A DNA stretch of 64,000 bases, from contig JBJKQL010000067.1 of the NCBI GenBank assembly GCA_046705265.1, forward strand, positions 19,521 to 83,520, read 5' to 3'. The translations under genes were made by a program, and so were the position numbers. This document shows, one piece after another, positions 18,348 through 27,431 of this stretch (position 1 is its first letter; every line of letters begins with the position of its first letter). The notes under the pieces were generated by a model. The model saw nothing but the letters and a program-made list of their open reading frames with translations, had not been told where the DNA came from and did not search any database. This DNA is from JAJYTL01 sp046705265 (lineage in GTDB: Bacteria > Pseudomonadota > Alphaproteobacteria > Ferrovibrionales > Ferrovibrionaceae).

Positions 18348-19508
18348 TCACGTCGTGAAAAGATCGGGCGGATCGGCAGCTTCGGGCGGCACTAGGTGGT
18401 CGACGCCGATACCGATAAGGCGAAACGCTCGACCATCGGCTTCACGGCGCAACAGGCGCAGCCCGTGTTCGAAAATGACCTCACGTTGTTGAGTCGGATA
18501 GGGGAGTCGGCTCTGTCGAGTCAGGATTCGAAAATTGGCGGTCTTCAACTTCAGCACTATTGTTCCACCGGCCAAGGAGGCGCGCTTCAGGCGTTCTTCG
18601 ATTCGGATAGCCAAAGCATGCAGGGCATCTGCCAGCGGTTCGGCGTCGGTCAAATCACGTCGGAACGTCGTCTCTGCAGAAATGCTCTTAAGCGGTCGAT
18701 CGGCCACAACACGTCGTGGATCGTCGCCCTGGACAAGGCGAGCGAGAGTATGTCCGAATTTTCCGAAATGGGCCACCAGGGCCGCTTCGGGCATCACCTG
18801 TAGTTGCGCGACGGCGGTAATTCCCTCGGCGCTAAGACGCTTGGCTGTTGCGACGCCGATACCGTGGATCGCAGTGACGGGGAGTGACGCGAGGAAACTC
18901 CTGCTCTCGCCGCGCCCGATGATTGAAAAGCCGCGTGGCTTGTCACGGTCGGAGGCAAGTTTGGCCAAGGCCTTATTATAGCTGAGACCGACCGATACGG
19001 TGACGCCGACCTTGCTTTCGACGGCTTTGGCGAGTCGTGCCAGTAGGACCGCCGGAGGACGATCGACCAACCGAACGGCATCGGATAGATCTAGATAAGC
19101 CTCATCCAGAGATATCGGCTCGACTGCCCGCGTTGCCTTCAGGAATAAGCTTCGGATTTCGGCGCTGACGCGTTTGTATTTGGCCATATCCGGAGGGATC
19201 ACGACGGCATGCGGGCAAAGCTCCATCGCCTTGAACATGGGCATTGCCGATCGAGCGCCGAAGCGGCGCGCAACATAGCATGCGGTCATGACAACACCAC
19301 GGCCACCCGGATGACCGACGATCACCGGTTTGTCCCCGAGGCTCGGATTTTCTTGCTTCTCGACCGAGGCGTAGAAGGCGTCGCAGTCGATATGAGCAAT
19401 AGATAGCTCGAGGAGCTCCGGATGATCCAAACCGAAGTCAGAGCTACAGCGTGGGCAGATCAGCCCGCCTTCATCATAAACATGGCCGCAAGTGCGACAT
19501 AGGCGCAA
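18348..19508 (-). CDS. dinB: DNA polymerase IV (DinB) with N-terminal zinc ribbon
   Basis: This is a 386-residue Y-family translesion polymerase. Residues 1-25 form a small zinc ribbon with Cys4, Cys7, Cys18 and Cys21. The palm follows with HIDCDAFYASVE (Asp41) and SLDEAYLD (Asp135, Glu136), which supply the metal ligands. The KPRGFSII and IHGIGVATAKRL segments are typical of the thumb helix-hairpin-helix, and the little-finger domain ends near FRLIGIGV. The zinc ribbon is absent from E. coli DinB but occurs in alphaproteobacterial homologues. No imuB or dnaE2 cassette lies nearby. Confidence 0.92.
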   Translation of the reverse strand: MRLCRTCGHVYDEGGLICPRCSSDFGLDHPELLELSIAHIDCDAFYASVEKQENPSLGDKPVIVGHPGGRGVVMTACYVARRFGARSAMPMFKAMELCPHAVVIPPDMAKYKRVSAEIRSLFLKATRAVEPISLDEAYLDLSDAVRLVDRPPAVLLARLAKAVESKVGVTVSVGLSYNKALAKLASDRDKPRGFSIIGRGESRSFLASLPVTAIHGIGVATAKRLSAEGITAVAQLQVMPEAALVAHFGKFGHTLARLVQGDDPRRVVADRPLKSISAETTFRRDLTDAEPLADALHALAIRIEERLKRASLAGGTIVLKLKTANFRILTRQSRLPYPTQQREVIFEHGLRLLRREADGRAFRLIGIGVDHLVPPEAADPPDLFTT

Positions 19509-19853
19509 GTTGCTTTGGTCTCCCCTGCTTTTTTTCCCGGCGGCATCAATCTATAACGAAAGCAGGCATCGCGCCGGAAAAAGCTGGCTCCTTGGGGTAC
19601 AGGCCGAGTGTGTCAGCCGAGCTGAGAATAAGAAAATATCGCACGTATTCTACGCGAGCTGCGTGTTTCTCCGAGGTTCCGCTTCGGAAATAGCGATCAA
19701 AAAGTCCGACAGTCTGGTACAGCGCTCTCGCGCTGCCTGCTGTCGCTGGCCTCGATAGGACTGCATGGTCTGGGGCACCCCGGTGGTCGCCAGCGGCGGC
19801 ACCGCGAAATCGGTGGGAACGCGTCATCCTTCGCTGGCCGGATGTCCATAATA
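19509..19853. other. Intergenic region between dinB and the efflux operon
   Basis: I see nothing that I can support in these 345 bases. The dinB promoter must lie in the left part. Confidence 0.4.
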
Positions 19854-21455
19854 TCAATGTCCAAGATGGGCTTCCGTACCGGTGGTTCGGCGCAGGAAAA
19901 AGGCTAGGGGTATAAGTGCAACGGACAATAGCGCTAACGCATGAAAGTCGTCGATGAAGGCGAGCATGTTCGCCTGGGCGAGAATCATGTTGTAAATGAC
20001 CGCTACGCCGTGCTGAGCGGCGTTGGCAGCATCTCCCGGTATGCGCTGAAAAAGTTGACTGAGCCCCTCCACGGCTGTTCGGTAGTTGTTGTTGAAGTTC
20101 GTCGCGTTTTGCACCAGGAGACTTTGGTGCAATTGGGTATGGCGCGTGAGAAGGGTCGTCGTTAACGAGATACCGACGCTGCCGCCGATGTTCCGCGACA
20201 TATTGATGATGGCGGATGCATTGCTGGATTTCCGCGGCGGCAGATGGACGTATGCCGCAGTATTGATGGGAATGAACAGAAAGGCGAGGCCGGTCGCCTG
20301 CAACGTGCGCGCCCAGACGATGGTCCAATAATCAGTACCGGTTGTGAAGTCCCCCATCCAGAGCAAGGCCAGGGCGCTGATCAGGAATCCAAAGGCGATC
20401 AACCACTTGGCGTCAAACCTGGTTACCATTTGGCCGATGAGCGGCATAATGACGATAAGCGCCACGCCACCCGGCGTGAGGACAAGCCCGGCATCGAGCG
20501 CGGTATAACCAAGGCGGCCCTGTACAAAAATTGGCAACAGGGCCGTGCTGGCGAGGAGGACAAGCCCAACGGCGAACATCTGGAGATTGGCGATGCCGAA
20601 GTTACGTTCGGCGAGAAGGCGGAGATCGACGATAGGGTCCTTATCGTCGAGCTCCCAAACTACGAAAGCGATCATCGAGAAGACAAAGGCAACGGTCAGT
20701 ACCACGATCGCGGTGGAGCCGAACCAATCGTCCTGTTGACCGCGATCGAGGACGATTTGCATGCCTCCGAGGGCAACGGTAAGTAACGAGAAACCGATCC
20801 AGTCAAGACGGATACCGCGTCTCAATCGGCCGAGCCGTGCCTCAATCAGGTAGTTCGGATCGGTTACCAGAGCCTGTACTAGAACAAATACGATGACACC
20901 GACCGGGACGTTGATGAGAAATACCCATCGCCAGCTTATGCTATCGGTGATCCAGCCGCCGACAGTCGGTCCGATGGCCGGCGCGAAGACAACCGCGAGA
21001 CCATAAAGCGCGAATGCGGTGCCGCGCTGGGCCGGCTCAAAGGTGTCGGCAAGGATTGCCTGTGACACGGGCTGGAGCCCGCCGCCCGCGATGCCTTGCA
21101 AGGCGCGGAAGGTCACGAGCAACGCCAAGGAGGGAGCAAGTCCGCATATGAGGGAGGCGAGGGCAAAACCCGCGATCGACATCTGGAAGAAGCGCTTGCG
21201 CCCGATGACTTCGGAGAGCCAGCCGCTGATCGGCACTACAATGGCGTTGGTAACCGTGTAGCTGGTGAGGACCCAGGTCGACGAGTCGATCGAGACCGAA
21301 AGCGCACCGGCGATGTGATCGAGCGCAACGTTGGCGATGGAGATATCGAGTACTTCCATGAATGCGGCGAGCGCGACCACGGGCGCGATTACCCAGGGAC
21401 TAACCCCGGAACGCACCGGCAGTGGCGCTGCGGATAAAGCGTCGCTCACCGTCAC
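19854..21455 (-). CDS. DHA2-family MFS efflux transporter (EmrB-like)
   Basis: This 533-residue membrane protein has 14 predicted hydrophobic segments. It has the DHA2-family signatures: the N-terminal segment EVLDISIANVALDHIAG, the GWLSEVIGRKRFF loop, and the fifth-helix motif GLAVVFAPAIGPTVGGWI. It should use the proton gradient to expel hydrophobic drugs or metabolites through a periplasmic adaptor. Its start overlaps the stop of the upstream adaptor gene by 4 bases (ATGA). Control is probably by the divergent TetR-family gene. Confidence 0.9.
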   Translation of the reverse strand: MTVSDALSAAPLPVRSGVSPWVIAPVVALAAFMEVLDISIANVALDHIAGALSVSIDSSTWVLTSYTVTNAIVVPISGWLSEVIGRKRFFQMSIAGFALASLICGLAPSLALLVTFRALQGIAGGGLQPVSQAILADTFEPAQRGTAFALYGLAVVFAPAIGPTVGGWITDSISWRWVFLINVPVGVIVFVLVQALVTDPNYLIEARLGRLRRGIRLDWIGFSLLTVALGGMQIVLDRGQQDDWFGSTAIVVLTVAFVFSMIAFVVWELDDKDPIVDLRLLAERNFGIANLQMFAVGLVLLASTALLPIFVQGRLGYTALDAGLVLTPGGVALIVIMPLIGQMVTRFDAKWLIAFGFLISALALLWMGDFTTGTDYWTIVWARTLQATGLAFLFIPINTAAYVHLPPRKSSNASAIINMSRNIGGSVGISLTTTLLTRHTQLHQSLLVQNATNFNNNYRTAVEGLSQLFQRIPGDAANAAQHGVAVIYNMILAQANMLAFIDDFHALALLSVALIPLAFFLRRTTGTEAHLGH

Positions 21456-22657
21456 CTACCGTTGGCGAGATAACCGGGATCGATCGGCAGCGCTTCGTTT
21501 TCGTGCACGACGCGGGCGATGACGGCGTCGATGCCATGAAACGTTGCCGCATAGACTGAGGTCGAATAGGCCGGCCATTTAGCAGGTGCAGTCGCGAGGT
21601 CGGGGCCGCTTCTATTATGCGTGTCTACGGTCACATTCATCGACAGCCCGAGCCTGAGAGGATGCTTTTTCAGCTGGCTAGGAGAAAGAGCGACGCGGAC
21701 CGGCAGTCGTTGAACCACCTTGATCCAGTTTCCAGTGGCATTCTGCGGTGGCAAGAGGGCAAAGACGCCGCCGGTACCGGCGCCGAGGCCGACGACATGT
21801 CCTTTGTAGGACACGCGACTTCCGTAAAGGTCGGAGGTCGCGATGACCGGTTGGCCGATGCGCATTCCCGAAAGTTCAGTCTCTTTGAAGTTGGCGTCTA
21901 TCCACAACTGATTGAGCGGAACAACTGCGAGCAGGGACTGGCCCGGCTGTACCCGTTCGCCAAGCTGAACGTTGCGATCGGCGACAAATCCCGAGACTGG
22001 GGCGAGAATTTTGGTGCGCGCCAGCGCAAGCCAGGCATTCCGTACCCGCGCTTTCGCCTCTCGTACCAGCGGATGATTTTCGGGCGTTGTTCCCGCTACA
22101 GCGGCTTGTGATGCGCGCAGTTTCGCCTGTGTCGCGGCGAGTGTAGCGCGGTCGGTTCGCAATGTCGTTTGCGCATGTTGGTACTCTTGTTCAGAGAGGT
22201 CTTTCGCCGCGAACAGCCTCTGGTCTCGCGCGTAGTCACGCCCCGCCTGTGTCAGGGCAGCCTGCTGGGCGGCAACTTCGGCTTCCAACGCTCGCACATT
22301 GGCGAAAAGTTCGCGGACATTGCGCACGGTTTCGGCGAGATTGGCCTCGGCGCTTGCCAGAGCAACTTTGGCATCGGCATTGTCAAGAAGGACGAGAAGG
22401 TCGCCTTTGCGCACATAGTCCGTATCGTCGGCACCGATCGCAACAACCGTGCCCGAAACCCGAGGGGTGACGGTAATGATATTGCCATGGACATACGCAT
22501 CGTCAGTGCTGGCGTGCCAGCGTCCGTAGACAAACCAATAGGCACCATAACTGAGGCCGCCGAGCACGAGTACTAAGGCGAGACTGGCGAGTATCCGCTT
22601 ACGTCGGTGGCCATTCGGTGTGCTTTTTTCCGCTTGGCTTGTCCCGTCACTTGCCAT
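21452..22657 (-). CDS. HlyD-family membrane fusion protein (EmrA-like)
   Basis: The protein has 401 residues from the ATG at 22657, which has an AAGGAGG ribosome-binding site. An upstream in-frame start at 22708 is less likely. It has one N-terminal membrane helix (about residues 20-40). The biotin-lipoyl half-motif STDDAYVHGNIITVTPRVSG follows, then a long coiled-coil hairpin (about 90-190) and the second lipoyl half (ILAPVSGFVADRNVQLG). It should link the EmrB-like pump in the inner membrane to an outer-membrane channel. No TolC-like gene is present in the window. Confidence 0.9.
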   Translation of the reverse strand: MASDGTSQAEKSTPNGHRRKRILASLALVLVLGGLSYGAYWFVYGRWHASTDDAYVHGNIITVTPRVSGTVVAIGADDTDYVRKGDLLVLLDNADAKVALASAEANLAETVRNVRELFANVRALEAEVAAQQAALTQAGRDYARDQRLFAAKDLSEQEYQHAQTTLRTDRATLAATQAKLRASQAAVAGTTPENHPLVREAKARVRNAWLALARTKILAPVSGFVADRNVQLGERVQPGQSLLAVVPLNQLWIDANFKETELSGMRIGQPVIATSDLYGSRVSYKGHVVGLGAGTGGVFALLPPQNATGNWIKVVQRLPVRVALSPSQLKKHPLRLGLSMNVTVDTHNRSGPDLATAPAKWPAYSTSVYAATFHGIDAVIARVVHENEALPIDPGYLANGR

Positions 22658-23080
22658 CCCGTTGCCTCCTTCCAGCGACCCCTCGAAGTCGGACTCGCAA
22701 TCCAGCACGTCACCATCGGCTACCGCCGGACGGTTGCCTAGTTGCCGGATTGCCTCGTGTCCAGCTCCGGCACCCTCTTGCTCGATGTCGGGCGGTTATC
22801 GCTTTTTCGCGAGCGCAGTCTGGTATCAGCGGTGAGGTCGACCGAGTGTCGAACCGTACCCAAATGGTGAACAAATGAAGCGGCGGCAAGCGCGTGGTGA
22901 CAGCGGAGCCGCCGCCAGATCGCGTGGCGGCCCCAACCCATGGGATCACCGCTAGAAGGCCAGCGTTCGGTAGCGCGAAATCAGGCGCTCGCCGCGGCGG
23001 GTCATATGACGTCAGCCCGTCCAGTGGCGACACAGCGCTTTTCGCAACGACCATCGCGTCTCATGGTCCGCTCTTTACTC
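22658..23080. other. Divergent intergenic region between emrA-like and tetR-like genes
   Basis: No gene is supported here. It should hold the leftward promoter of the efflux operon, but I could not pick one with confidence. I see no second copy of the TAACAAT operator half-site on this side. Confidence 0.35.
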
Positions 23081-23142
23081 GTGATTGACAAATCACCCAA
23101 AACCCCTATTAAGATACTAACAATATCAGGATACCATTGTTA
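23081..23142 (+). promoter_or_regulatory. tetR promoter with two inverted repeats (putative autoregulatory operator)
   Basis: TTGACA (23085-23090) and TATTAA (23107-23112), 16 bases apart, form a good promoter. The inverted repeat GTGATT-N4-AATCAC (23081-23096) overlaps the -35. A second inverted repeat, TAACAAT-N11-ATTGTTA (23118-23142), covers the predicted transcription start. Such placement is typical of TetR-family autorepression. Binding is inferred. Confidence 0.5.
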
Positions 23143-23221
23143 TCTGAATGCCTGTGGTTGTCAATGGAGAGTTGAAGCCCAAGATGCGCGCATTGAAGTC
23201 GACCGCGGCTCGAAACCAGGG

Positions 23222-23857
23222 GTGGTGCAATTGTCACGTCTGAGCCGCGCCGAGAGCCAAGCCCAAACCCGCGAACGCTTGCTTGATGCCGCCAAGCGGG
23301 TGTTCCTGAAGGATGGGTACATCCGAGCCAGTGTCGATAAGGTCGCCGACGAGGCAGGATATTCAAAGGGAGCCATCTATTCGAATTTCGATGGCAAGGA
23401 AGCTCTGTTTCTCGAGTTATTAAAGCGAAAGTTCAAAGACAACCTGGAGAATGTGCGAGGCGTCCTCGAACGCGTCGAAGGGATGGACGCCCTGCTCAAG
23501 GCGGTGCGCAGCTTCTATGAAAGCAACGCCGAGATATTGGAATTTTCCCTCGTGACGGTTGAATTTCTTACGCAAGTCGGGCGGGGATCACCTTATGTAG
23601 GCGCCTGCGCTGCGCTTTATGCAGAGCAGCGTGAGGCAATGGCTGAACTCATTGGAGCCTTGTTCGCGCGCTCAGGCGTTGCGCCTCCGGTTTCGCCCGT
23701 CGAGCTCGCGACCACGTTGATCGGCCTCACCATGGGTCTGGCCGTACAAAGGGGAATCGACGAAAAGTCGGTTTCCTCCTCCTTGTGGGCCGGATCCATG
23801 GAACTCTGTCTAAGAGGTTTGTTGGCGTTGAAGCCAGACGCAGAATCGGCGGGTTAG
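23222..23857 (+). CDS. TetR-family transcriptional regulator
   Basis: This is a regulator of about 211 residues. The N-terminal HTH reads RERLLDAAKRVFLKDGYIRASVDKVADEAGYSKGAIYSNFDGKEALF in outline, a classic TetR domain. The C-terminal domain resembles TetR_C_6-type ligand domains. The frame is open further upstream, but family proteins start near LSRAESQAQT, so a GTG or TTG start between 23222 and 23231 is chosen, with AGGGG just before it. It faces away from the EmrAB-like operon, which it probably represses together with itself. Confidence 0.85.
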   Translation: MVQLSRLSRAESQAQTRERLLDAAKRVFLKDGYIRASVDKVADEAGYSKGAIYSNFDGKEALFLELLKRKFKDNLENVRGVLERVEGMDALLKAVRSFYESNAEILEFSLVTVEFLTQVGRGSPYVGACAALYAEQREAMAELIGALFARSGVAPPVSPVELATTLIGLTMGLAVQRGIDEKSVSSSLWAGSMELCLRGLLALKPDAESAG

Positions 23858-23952
23858 CCCAAGGGGATGAAGTGAGGACAGAATACGGCTTGCGCCGCCA
23901 CTAGCCGCCGGGCTTGATTTTCGCACATAACATTAATGATCGACGATAGTGG

Positions 23953-25335
23953 CTAGGTTCGCTCCTTGGGGAGGACCCGCATGATGACGCATGGGCATGC
24001 GGCGCCAGCAGCGACCCTGGTCGACGTGTCGAAGCTCTGTGATCGCGATTCTCTGCTCGAGATCGAGGCCGTGCCGGCTGCTTGAGCAATCTTCCCAGGC
24101 GCTGGCTCCCAGCCGAAAACGCTCCGTCCGCCATAGGCGTGAGAAAGTCTCTGCTCTTCGGCGATCAGCGTTTCGATCATCGGCGCTGACGCTTGGCGTT
24201 CGATTTGCCGTGCCTGGTCATCGAGCCGCTTGAGCGCAGTGAGTTGCTCCTCGCGTCCGAGCTTGGCGTTCCGGATGGCGGATTTCAGAACCTGGATGGT
24301 CTGGTCGTAAACTCTTAGAGGCACCGGGAAGGGATTTCTGTCCTTACCGCCATGGGCAAAGGAAAAACGTGCCGGATCGGTGAAACGATAGGGGGCGCCA
24401 TGCACGACCTCGGCGACCAGCGCAAGAGCGCGCACCGTCCTTGCGCCGACACCGGGGATGAGCAGGAGATCGGCAAAATCGGTAGGACCGCGATCCGCCG
24501 CTGCCGTTAGAGAGGCATGAAGGCGCGGAGCAAGAACATCGCTCGGACGGACTTCATGATGGGCCGGCATCACGAGATGCGGCAGAATGAGCTGATCTGA
24601 GGCGGCCGGCTTGGTCTCCGAAGGTTGACCTTTTAGGCTCGAAAGCGTGCGGACGATGCGGTCCGGTCCCATGGATTGCAGGACGTCGACTTGGCCACGG
24701 CGGGACGCCTCGGCTTGCCGATCGGTGAGATTGACGATCTCACCCTGCCCGGTGCCATCGATCGCGGCATGTGGAGCTTCGACAAAACTTTTCAGACCTT
24801 CTGAGAGCCAGTGATATCGCCGAGCCTGCCGGCGGCCTTCGTTCATCCCCTGTTGGACGACGGTCCATTTGCCGTCATCTGTAACAATGAAGCCATGCAG
24901 GTAGAGGTTGAAGCCATCCTGCACTGCGGCACTATCAACCTTGGCAACCATCCGACTGGCGCTTGCGAGCGCCGAGCCATCGATACCCACCCGATTTCCA
25001 ACCGCGACCAGTTCGGCTGGCGTTTGCCGCGAATATCGGCCACGACCGCCACAGACATGGATGCCAAGCTCGGCCGAAAGCGGCGTGAGGCCGCGCTTCA
25101 ACGCGCCGATCACACTTGTGGTGATGCCGGAAGAGTGCCAATCCATTCCCATCACCGCGCCGAAGGACTGAAACCAGAAGGGGTGGGCGAGACGGCGCAA
25201 GAATTCGTCGCGGCCGTAATGATGAACGATCGCTTCACTTATCACCGTGCCAAGCCGGGTCATGCGATCGGCGAGCCATTTCGGCACGTGCCCACCATGG
25301 AGTGGTAGATCGGCGCTTCCAGCTTTGCGTCCCAT
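23953..25335 (-). CDS. DUF763 domain-containing protein
   Basis: This 460-residue protein begins with the DUF763 signature (GSADLPLHGGHVPKWLADRM). It contains HPFWFQSFGAVMGMDWHSSGITTSV and a helix-hairpin-helix-like stretch, DLLLIPGVGARTVRALALVAEVVHG (around residue 290), which suggests DNA contact. Family members occur in archaea and diverse bacteria and have no established function. The C-terminal 60 residues are low in conservation. It lies 125 bases after soxA on the same strand, but nothing ties it to sulfur oxidation. Confidence 0.85.
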   Translation of the reverse strand: MGRKAGSADLPLHGGHVPKWLADRMTRLGTVISEAIVHHYGRDEFLRRLAHPFWFQSFGAVMGMDWHSSGITTSVIGALKRGLTPLSAELGIHVCGGRGRYSRQTPAELVAVGNRVGIDGSALASASRMVAKVDSAAVQDGFNLYLHGFIVTDDGKWTVVQQGMNEGRRQARRYHWLSEGLKSFVEAPHAAIDGTGQGEIVNLTDRQAEASRRGQVDVLQSMGPDRIVRTLSSLKGQPSETKPAASDQLILPHLVMPAHHEVRPSDVLAPRLHASLTAAADRGPTDFADLLLIPGVGARTVRALALVAEVVHGAPYRFTDPARFSFAHGGKDRNPFPVPLRVYDQTIQVLKSAIRNAKLGREEQLTALKRLDDQARQIERQASAPMIETLIAEEQRLSHAYGGRSVFGWEPAPGKIAQAAGTASISSRESRSQSFDTSTRVAAGAACPCVIMRVLPKERT

Positions 25336-25460
25336 CCGTCTTTTCGCGCTTAGGCCCTCGTCGACAAGGGATGAGTCTATATCAAGCTGCGGGTAAGCGT
25401 CACGTCCGCCAGTGGATTGCGATCAGAGGGAAGGCCCTAGAGTCATGGCGCTCGCGGCGC

Positions 25461-26345
25461 TCAGGGACCGTTGCCGGGAACCTTGATCTTGATGCCATCG
25501 CTCACATAAGCGAGGAAGAACTGAAGGTTCCGATAATGCATGCTCTCGAAGGGTTCCGGCTTGGCGCGGATTTTTTTCTGGCAGCCGCGAAAGCGCTGAT
25601 CCAGCGTTCCGACCTTGCCCCACTTCATACGGTATTTGGGAAATGTCGTCGGCATGCCGAGCGCGGGGGAGAGGAGCTGCGCGCGCAAGTAGTGGCCGAC
25701 CGCGCCGAGGTGACAACTGGCGCAAGCGAGGCCGAGCTGTCCTTGGCTCTTGAAGAAAAACTTCTGCCCGGCCTGGAATGCTCTAATGGCCCCTGGCGAG
25801 TCGGCCTTGACTGCGATGGGCAAACCGTTCGACAGCGATGCCAGATAGGTCTCAAGCGCGACGATCTCGGGCTTTCCATAGGGCAGCGGCTTGAGACCGT
25901 GCTCCGACCGGCAGGCGTTGAGACTCATTGGCAGCGTCACCACGCCGTGCTGTCGTTCGCTGTAATAAGGATATCGCGCCGCTACGCCTTTGCCTCCATC
26001 GGGATAGCAGCTTGCGTAGGTTTTGCCGTCGGGAAAGGGTTGGCGCCAGAGCTTGGCTCCTTTGTCGAGCGCGAATCCGGCAGGGCTGAAAGCGGCAAGC
26101 TGCTCGTCTTGCTGACGGAGTTCCTTGCTCAAGGCGCCGCTGCCGAGCGCATAATCCTGCAGCCGAAGGCTGGGAAAGAGTCTGCGATAGAAGCGCGCGA
26201 TCTCGGCTCGCGTCTTCGCCGGTGCCGCGGAGGGTTCACCCAGCTTCCACCACTTGCCTGCCTTGGATGGCACGGCCCCTGCAACTAGGCCGGCAGAAGC
26301 GCAAATGGTAACGACGCAGGCGGCAAAAAGTATAACTCGTCTCAT
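25461..26345 (-). CDS. soxA: Sulfur-oxidation cytochrome SoxA (single-haem type)
   Basis: This 294-residue precursor has a signal peptide (cleavage near residue 24). One haem site is present (CASCH, Cys208-His212). Cys255 in RFRGCQKKIRA matches the cysteine ligand that carries the persulfide in SoxA. Cys113 and Cys145 take the place of the first haem of di-haem SoxA and probably form a disulfide. SoxAX couples thiosulfate or other sulfur to the SoxY carrier cysteine in the periplasm. The gene starts 13 bases after soxX with a GAGGGGAG ribosome-binding site. Confidence 0.93.
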   Translation of the reverse strand: MRRVILFAACVVTICASAGLVAGAVPSKAGKWWKLGEPSAAPAKTRAEIARFYRRLFPSLRLQDYALGSGALSKELRQQDEQLAAFSPAGFALDKGAKLWRQPFPDGKTYASCYPDGGKGVAARYPYYSERQHGVVTLPMSLNACRSEHGLKPLPYGKPEIVALETYLASLSNGLPIAVKADSPGAIRAFQAGQKFFFKSQGQLGLACASCHLGAVGHYLRAQLLSPALGMPTTFPKYRMKWGKVGTLDQRFRGCQKKIRAKPEPFESMHYRNLQFFLAYVSDGIKIKVPGNGP

Positions 26346-26358
26346 AGACGCTCTCCCC

Positions 26359-26727
26359 TCAGCGTTTCAGCGACCAGAGGTAATCAGCGACCTGCTGCAG
26401 TTGCTTTTCGGTCAGTACACCATTTTTGCCGAATTCCGGCATGACGACATGCGGGATCTTGCCTTGAGGATCATAGAGATAGTGCGTCAATTCGTGCTTG
26501 GTTCGAAACACGGTCTTGATCCATGGCCCAAGACGCGGCCCGACGTTGCCGGGCATGGCCGCGCCAGGCAGGCTATGGCAGGCAATACAGTTGCCTTCCT
26601 TACGGGAAAAAGCGATCCGCTTGCCAATCGCGATGTCAGCCGGAGTGGCCGCATAAGCGGTACCTACCGCGAGTGCCGCGACCGCGATGACGAGAGTACG
26701 ACGGATCCCGCCAGGGATTACGGGCAT
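26359..26727 (-). CDS. soxX: Sulfur-oxidation cytochrome SoxX
   Basis: This is a small c-type cytochrome of 122 residues. It has a signal peptide (to about AYA-27), a single CIACH haem site (Cys47-His51) and the distal ligand Met96 in VVMPEFG. It forms the SoxAX complex with the next gene and receives electrons from the coupling step. The AGAGGGGG ribosome-binding site precedes the ATG. A copy of the proposed ECF promoter lies about 80 bases upstream, so soxXA may be transcribed separately from the upstream part of the cluster. Confidence 0.93.
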   Translation of the reverse strand: MPVIPGGIRRTLVIAVAALAVGTAYAATPADIAIGKRIAFSRKEGNCIACHSLPGAAMPGNVGPRLGPWIKTVFRTKHELTHYLYDPQGKIPHVVMPEFGKNGVLTEKQLQQVADYLWSLKR

Positions 26728-26805
26728 GATCTTTCCCCCTCTAGGTCGGTGCAGTGCATGTCATCGAAGCCTGCGACGGACGCGGACTGCAGCGGACGAT
26801 GCTAA

Positions 26806-26835
26806 TGAGATGCGTGAGCATGGCCTGGTATTCCT
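26806..26835 (-). promoter_or_regulatory. Putative ECF-sigma promoter of soxXA
   Basis: Reading leftward, GGAATA is followed by exactly 18 bases and then TCTCA within CGCATCTCAT. The same arrangement precedes soxB, the ECF sigma gene and soxY. It lies between the DUF302 gene and soxX, about 80 bases before the soxX start. Confidence 0.55.
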
Positions 26836-26854
26836 GCGGTTTCGTGCTGTCCGT

Positions 26855-27373
26855 TTATAATGCGCCTTCGGCTCCGGCTTTCATGATCTGTTTCAGGTCT
26901 CCGATCACCGCTTCAGCCTCATTCCTGAGGCTTGCCGGCATGTCCGGCGACAGCAGAAGCTCGGGGTTAAGCATGACCAGCCATCCTTTGCCGCGCTTGT
27001 CTTCCAGAACGGCGATACGGCAGGGCAGATAGGCGGCATAGGCGATATTGAAGCTCACCATGTGGTACGCAGTCACCGGATTGCAGAATTGATAGATTTC
27101 AAGGCGCCGCACGTTCTTAAGGCCGGAGGCTTTGAGCTGCTTAGAAACCGGCTGATGCGACACCAGCTTCAGATTGAGCAGGCTTGCCCGCAATTTCATG
27201 GAAGAAATCGCGTCATCGATGCTGACGCCCTTGGCCAGCGGCATTTCGACGACCGTCGTTGCAATACCACCGCTGAATGTATTCGGCTGCGCACGAAGTG
27301 TCGATCGTAACGGCAAGAAAACGAACACCAGAAGCAATGCAAGAAGACCATGGGAAACGGTGCGTCGTAGCAT
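26855..27373 (-). CDS. Secreted DUF302 protein in the sox cluster
   Basis: This 172-residue protein has a strong N-terminal signal peptide (LLALLLVFVFLPL). A DUF302 domain follows (VVEMPLAKGVSIDDAISSMK, then EIYQFCNPVTAYHMV). DUF302 proteins are small alpha/beta proteins of unknown role that often accompany sulfur or redox genes. The conserved FCNP cysteine is present. The ATG at 27373 has AGAGG 8 bases upstream. A longer frame starting at 27454 would overlap the previous gene and lacks a signal-like start. The gene ends a run of accessory genes downstream of soxB. Confidence 0.8.
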   Translation of the reverse strand: MLRRTVSHGLLALLLVFVFLPLRSTLRAQPNTFSGGIATTVVEMPLAKGVSIDDAISSMKLRASLLNLKLVSHQPVSKQLKASGLKNVRRLEIYQFCNPVTAYHMVSFNIAYAAYLPCRIAVLEDKRGKGWLVMLNPELLLSPDMPASLRNEAEAVIGDLKQIMKAGAEGAL

Positions 27374-27431
27374 GTCAAAAACCTCTATCGCTTGGCGTCG
27401 GTGGCTTTGTGAAACAGAACTTTTTGACCCT

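Noticed and set aside
19546..20328. 260-codon minus-strand frame overlapping the EmrB-like gene end
   Set aside because: It is read in another frame of the transporter and has no membrane or other domain pattern.
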